From: Monosiga brevicollis MX1
Taxonomy: Eukaryota > Opisthokonta > Choanoflagellata > Craspedida > Salpingoecidae
DNA: 64,000 nucleotides
Assembly (NCBI RefSeq): GCF_000002865.3
Contig: NW_001865039.1
Span: 1,268,504-1,332,503, forward strand
Direction of reading: 5' to 3'
Shown: positions 59,030 to 64,000 of the stretch, one piece after another
Position numbering within the stretch: the stretch's first letter is position 1
Layout: each line of letters begins with the position of its first letter
Notes under the pieces: generated by a model
The model's database searches: none
What the model was told of the DNA's origin: nothing
Seen by the model: only the letters and a program-made list of their open reading frames with translations
Made by a program: the position numbers and the translations under genes

Positions 59030-60779
59030 ATGGCAGCAACGATGGGTGGTGTGGTCCTGGACAGTGGTGTCTGGGACACGTTGCGGCAGGGGCAAGAGGG
59101 TGGAGGCGACAAGATGCACGTGACACAGAATGCCGTCACAAAGCAGGTGTGTCAATCTTGATCGGCCTGCTGTAGCCTTGCCAAGCTCACTGAGGTGGGG
59201 TGGTTGACGACGATTAGGGGGCCGTCGACGTGTTGGTGCGGAGCGAGACGCTTGCCGGGTATGGCGACAAAACCTTTTCAAACAAGCCCAAGAAGGAGGG
59301 CAAGGCTACCTCACAAAAGGCCAGCGGGCGCTGCTGGATCTTTGCTGCCCTCAACTGTATTCGGGCGGAGATGCGGAGCGCTTATAAACTGCCCGAAGAT
59401 TTTGAACTCTCGCAATCCTACCTCTTCTTCTTTGATAAGCTGGAGCGGTGCAGTTACTTTTTCAATGCCATTCTTGACACGCGCCACCTGCCCCTGGATA
59501 GCCGCGAGGTCCAGTTTCTCCTCTCCAATCCGCTGAATGACGGTAAGTCGTGACCTCATCACGAGCCGCCTTTTGTCTGTGCTGCCCAAACTCACTGTGG
59601 TTGTTGCAGGCGGTCAATGGGACATGGTGGTCAACCTGATCGAGAAGTACGGCGTCGTACCAAAAAGTGCCTACCCCGAATCGCATGCCTCGTCCAACTC
59701 GCGGGCCATGAACCGCTTTTTGACCAGCCTGCTGCGGCAGTACGCGCGTGAGCTGCGGGAGCAGCAGGGCGATACACAGGCCGCCCAGCGAGTGTATCTG
59801 CAGCACATCTACCGCGCTCTGTGCATATACATGGGCACACCGCCTCAGTCTTTTTCATGGCGCTACTATGACAAGGACGGGGCCTTTCACGTGGTACCTG
59901 ACCTCACACCCGTGTCATTTTACCGTGATCACGCGCGCGTGTCCGTGAAGGACTATGTCAGCCTGATTCACGACCCCCGAAACCCCTACGGCGCTGTGTA
60001 CTCGGTCAAGTACCTTGGCAATGTCCTGGGTGGTTTGCGTCCCGTGGTGCGTCATCTCAACGTCGACATGGCCGACATCCGCCGCTACTGCGTTCAGCAG
60101 CTCGAAGCCCAACGCCCGGTCTGGTTTGGTTGCGACTCTGGTACGCTCGGCCTCGCTCGGGTTTTCTCGCTTTTGATTTCATTGTCATCTGGTCCCCACC
60201 ACCAAGAGCTTTGATCTCGTGTGGTGCCGCGAAGGCTTGTCCACACGACCTGTTCATGCACCACATGCCGTCTTGACAGGCAAGGATTTTTATCGCAAGG
60301 TTGGCGTGTGGGATGATGCCCTTTTCGACTACGAGGCTGTGTTCGATGTCGCGCCAAGCTTCAGCAAGGCGGAGCGGCTTTTGTACGGCGAATCTCTCAT
60401 GACACACGCAATGGTTATCACCGGTTTTCATCGCGATACCGAAACTGCTCCCGTCACCAAATGGCGTATCGAGAACAGCTGGGGCACCGAACATGGTGAC
60501 AGCGGCTACTGCACAATGTCCGACAGCTGGTTCGAGCAGTTTGTGTGAGTTTGCACTGCTGTCTGTGTTTTTGAGTGTGGCACTACCTTCATGGAGCCCG
60601 GCTGAGTTTGAAACGATGCTCAATGCTGATTGTGTCATCATGTTTGTTTGTTCCGCAGGTATCAGGTGGTGGTGCCCCGCGACCAACTCGACCCAGAGCA
60701 CCAGCGCATTCATGCTTCGGACGAGATGACCGTACTCCCCCCCTGGGACCCCATGGGTGCGCTTGCCGTGACTGAGTAA
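59030..60779 (+). CDS. BLMH: Bleomycin hydrolase (C1B cysteine protease)
   Basis: Five exons join in phase: 59030-59146, 59218-59542, 59610-60140, 60280-60544 and 60659-60779. The protein is a cytosolic papain-like aminopeptidase that in other organisms forms a hexamer with the active sites inside. The catalytic Cys lies in SGRCWIFAALNCIRAEM, the His in MTHAMVITGFHRDT and the Asn in KWRIENSWGTEHGDSGY. FELSQSYLFFFDKLERCSYF, GGQWDMVVNLIEKYGVVPK and SAYPESHASSNSRAMNRFLT are conserved in the family. The predicted protein is about 450 residues, normal for the family, and ends WDPMGALAVTE. There is no signal peptide. The start Met follows directly on the short promoter shared with heparanase. Confidence 0.95.
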
Positions 60780-60792
60780 GGCGCAGCACCCC

Positions 60793-60795
<3 letters not shown>

Positions 60796-60829
<34 letters not shown>
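60796..60829. repeat. (GT)n microsatellite
   Basis: About 17 GT units 17 bases after the bleomycin hydrolase stop codon, in its 3' flank. Confidence 0.95.
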
Positions 60830-60832
<3 letters not shown>

Positions 60833-60926
60833 CGCAGAAAAAGCAAACACTTGCCCAGGCGGTGTGCGGTGTGATGCCGATGCTTGAATTTTTCACGAGA
60901 GCATGATGCGGCAAGCAAAAGTATCT

Positions 60927-63900
60927 CTACATGACAAACAAGAAACGCAAATCCTCCTCGGTCAAACGCCCCAAGGCAGAGGAGTCTTTGCCCACAGTAC
61001 TTTCAAATAAGAGACGCTTCTTTTCTTGCAACTGATCGATGCGACTCTCAATCGAATTCTCCACAATCAGGCGAATGACTTCCACAGGCCGATTTTGGCC
61101 CAGGCGATGAATCCGATCCATGGCTTGGGACTGCCATAAACCACGGCACGGCGAGGGGAGCGAGTGAGCCACAAGCCAGGCTGTAACGTAGTGCAGGCCA
61201 CGGACAAAGAAGTGCGTGGCATACCTCAGTGGCCGGATTCCACCAAGGGTCGCAGATAATGCAGCGAGAGGCGCTGACCAAGTTGAGAGCCAAGCCACCC
61301 GCCTACAGTACAAATGCATTTCGGCAGGCCTGTGAATTCAGGGCAACGCATCAGTCGGCGATGGCGCAACGCTGGCCGTAGAACAAACCTTGAGCGAAAT
61401 CAGAAAGGCGGTCAAGTGCGGTTGCGTGTTAAATGCCTCGATAACGTCGGCGCGGTGCTGCGGGCTCATGCGCCCATCCAGCTTGACACAACTACCAAGC
61501 AGAGAGAATTTACATTGAGAGGTTACATTCATCATCAAAAAATAAAAAAAAATTACACGTCGGAGAAAAAGAATGACAGGCAAAGGTGAACAGACAAAGA
61601 AAAGAGGGAGGGCAGGTGCGAACAACAGGGTAAAAAGTGAACGGGCTGGACGAACCGGATGCCAGCGCGCTGCAGTCGCCACTCCAAGAGATCCAAGAAC
61701 GTGGTGAACTGCGAAAACACAATGGTCTTGATGCTGGACGACTGGTGGCGAGACCAAGAGAGGTGAGCACGCGCAATTGGCCATGGAGTAAACTTCTTCC
61801 CATGCCCCTGTCTCTCGCCAAGCATACCGCAGACTGTCCACTACGAAGTTCCTCCAAGATGGCCTCAATCTTGGTGCTGCTTTGCCAAGCCTCGATATCC
61901 AAGCGTCGAACGATGTTGGTTTTCGATCGCTTCTTCTTCACGTCCTCCGAACTGGTAGAACCCCAAATGGCTCGTGTGAAAGAGCACCCCACCACCACCA
62001 CGGGGAGCTGCCTGGGCATGGGCCGCAAACGCTGTAACAACAACCGGCACACTTACCGTTCCACCGCAGGTTGTGTCAAGTCAATGCTGAGGGTGCGAAA
62101 GCACACTGGACACGCAGGCGGCTGTCCCTCAGGGACCGAGGCCAAGTACATGCTCATTTCTTCGCGGCAAAACACGTGCTTGCATTCCGAGGCAATGGGA
62201 TCCTCAGCCATTTCGTAGCAAATGCCACACGTGTCCTTATCCTTTTTGCTGTCGGAGCGATGGGTCACGAGCCAGGGGTGATTGACTGACTGCCGCATAC
62301 GCATGAGCAGCTCAAAAATGTGGGCATAGTTGTTGAGAACCGTGCCTTCTTGCACGAAATTCTGAAATCGGGTCTTGGATTCTAATGGCAACACGATGAA
62401 TGTGAGCATGGTTTGAGCAGCGCCATGGAGCTTGAGTATTTTCAAAGGCCAAGTTGATATATTGACAAGGACGTACGCGAGTACAGAGCCTCGTAAAAGT
62501 CTTCTTCCTCGTGGCTGAAAAGATCACGGCGCGTGTGCACGATGCGAGGGGGCAGACCCAGCTCGTTGCCACGCTCGTGCTTGGTACGGCGCAGCATCAT
62601 GGCACTGTGTATGGGAGGGCATCACGTTGGTGAGCAGTGGTCATGCAAGCAAAGCCGACTCAGGCATATGTCCCCTGCACACGTTGTGACAACGAGGCGC
62701 AGCAGGGTGCACGGCGTCGAGCAAACCTGAGCAGCTTGCGCAGGCGGTCAAAGGCAAGCTTGCCTTCGCCATGAGGGCCGTGCTTTTGGATGGGCCGCAA
62801 AATTTCGCGATTCCACCTAATCGAGCAGTCATGGCACACCTGAATATCAACTCTGTATCGTTTCCGCAAAAGGCCGAAACAGGAGGGCGAGGTAGAAATT
62901 GGGTAGGAGCACAGCAGAAAGGCGCGGGGAGAGAAAAATCTGGGGCTCACCAGCAAAAATGACTCATGCTGCGATGGCCGCACTCGGTGCACTGGCGTCT
63001 CTCAAAGCTCCACTTGAGGCTTTTGCAAGGGCACTGGCGGCAAAAGTAGTGTGAGTAGGGATCGGCCCGGAGAAGCTTGACCAGGCTGTAGAGCTCGCCG
63101 ACACGATTCTGTAGCGGTGTGCCGGACAGACTCCACTTGTAGTCGGCTTTAAGGTCCCAGACGGCTCGGGCCGTGTTGCTGAAGCGGTCCTTGATGTAAT
63201 GTGCTTCGTCCAGCACCAAACGGTGAAGGTGCAGCGCGTGTAGAACTGAGTCTTCATACATCTTTTGACCCTTGCGCTGAAAGCCTGATTTCATGCGTCG
63301 AAATCCTGACTGTCAAGGCACACAAGCATGCTCATCAGTGTCCCCCCAGCACGCTTCAAGAGGGGGGAGGGGGAGGGGCAAACGCATGGCCACGCGGGCT
63401 CAGGCTCGGGCTCAGGCTCGACCGGGCAGGGCCGTGAGATGACGGACCTCAACAGTCGCATACGTGGTGAGGATAATATCGAAAGAGGACAACTGCTCCA
63501 GATCACGAATGCGATTGTCGCCGTGGTAGACAAAGCATGACAGTGCCCCTTCAACCGTCTTGCTGCGCACTTCGTTGCGCCACTACATTGTCACCCGGGG
63601 TGCCAAATTAGAGCGGGAAGGAGGCGAAGGTGCGTGTGTGCGTTCACTCGAGGCCACGAGGGCCCAAAAGAACAAACCTGCATCAGCGCCACGGTGGGAC
63701 AGATCACCATGGTCGGGCGATTGGGCTTGGTTGACGGTCGAGATAGGATGAGTGCGATGGTTTGGACTGTCTTTCCCAAACCCATCTCATCGGCCAGCAC
63801 TCCTGTTAGGATTGTGGGCCAGCATGAGATCCGCGTAAGAAGATAAAGCATTCTCCCAGACGCAAGTATACAATAGAGCCAGCAAATCTTTGGCACAGAG

Positions 63901-63991
63901 GCAAGCCCTTCCCCTAACGGTGGTTGTTGACATCGCCGCCCTCTGATGATGCGATGCAAGACCCACCTCCTTGGAATTCCGACTCTTCCTC
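60927..63991 (-). CDS. RAD16: RAD16-like SNF2 ATPase with RING finger (5' truncated)
   Basis: Yeast Rad16 acts with Rad7 in global nucleotide excision repair. Exons join as 63967-63991 (25 bases), 63678-63802, 63448-63582, 62951-63309, 62727-62816, 62477-62604, 62057-62381, 61828-61951, 61656-61741, 61389-61491, 61225-61302 and 60927-61130. Motifs in order: [20 protein letters not shown] (Walker A), [20 protein letters not shown] (DEAH), [19 protein letters not shown], then the Rad16-specific zinc cluster [13 protein letters not shown] with [22 protein letters not shown]-like segment ([29 protein letters not shown]) interrupts the two helicase halves as in Rad16. The second half has [58 protein letters not shown] and [20 protein letters not shown], ending [10 protein letters not shown]. 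The RING lacks one cysteine. Upstream exons continue beyond the window. Confidence 0.93.
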
Positions 63992-64000
63992 CTAAGCAGA

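Overview
This is nuclear DNA from a compact, intron-rich eukaryote. Almost every recognisable gene is split by short GT-AG introns, intergenic distances run from a few hundred bases to about 1.3 kb, and genes lie on both strands. The gene set (SZT2, heparanase, bHLH-PAS, LIM-RhoGAP, SH2-like, PDZ and trefoil domains) fits a unicellular relative of animals, most likely a choanoflagellate such as Monosiga. That assignment is an inference from content. Two 50-N assembly gaps and many long microsatellites, mainly (CT)n/(GA)n, show a draft assembly. Exon limits were read by eye from splice signals, reading phase and remembered family conservation; no alignment was run.

Layout. 0.4-4.4 kb, plus strand: the 3' end of EMC1, a patatin-like lipase, and phosphatidylinositol synthase in eight exons. 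5.1-10.9 kb, minus strand: a one-exon bHLH-PAS regulator and a secreted trefoil-GH15 glucoamylase. 12.5-19.4 kb: a small membrane protein (+), a two-PDZ coiled-coil protein (-) and a Lys/Pro/Ala-rich protein (-). 20.1-30.4 kb: mitochondrial enoyl-CoA isomerase ECI1 (+, with an exon apparently lost in a gap), then on the minus strand LCMT1, REXO4, a LIM-RhoGAP protein and an SH2-like protein.

31.7-44.9 kb, plus strand: one very large gene for an SZT2 homologue, the KICSTOR scaffold of nutrient-TORC1 signalling, including a single exon of about 8 kb. 45.4-51.8 kb, plus strand: a low-complexity protein that may be related to the centriolar protein moonraker, and a single-pass membrane protein with a PDZ domain. 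52.6-64 kb: a multi-pass membrane protein (-), a WD40 protein interrupted by a gap (+), a ten-exon heparanase (-), bleomycin hydrolase (+, divergent from heparanase across about 230 bases) and a RAD16-like SNF2/RING translocase (-) whose 5' end runs off the window.

The genes do not form a pathway. Several are housekeeping (EMC1, PIS, ECI1, LCMT1, REXO4, BLMH, RAD16). Others connect to extracellular digestion (glucoamylase, heparanase) or signalling (SZT2, LIM-RhoGAP, SH2-like, PDZ). I found no CRISPR array, rRNA, tRNA or recognisable transposon. The least expected items are the trefoil-glucoamylase fusion, the LIM-RhoGAP fusion, an SH2-like domain with His in place of the phosphate-binding Arg, and a RAD16 RING lacking one zinc ligand.
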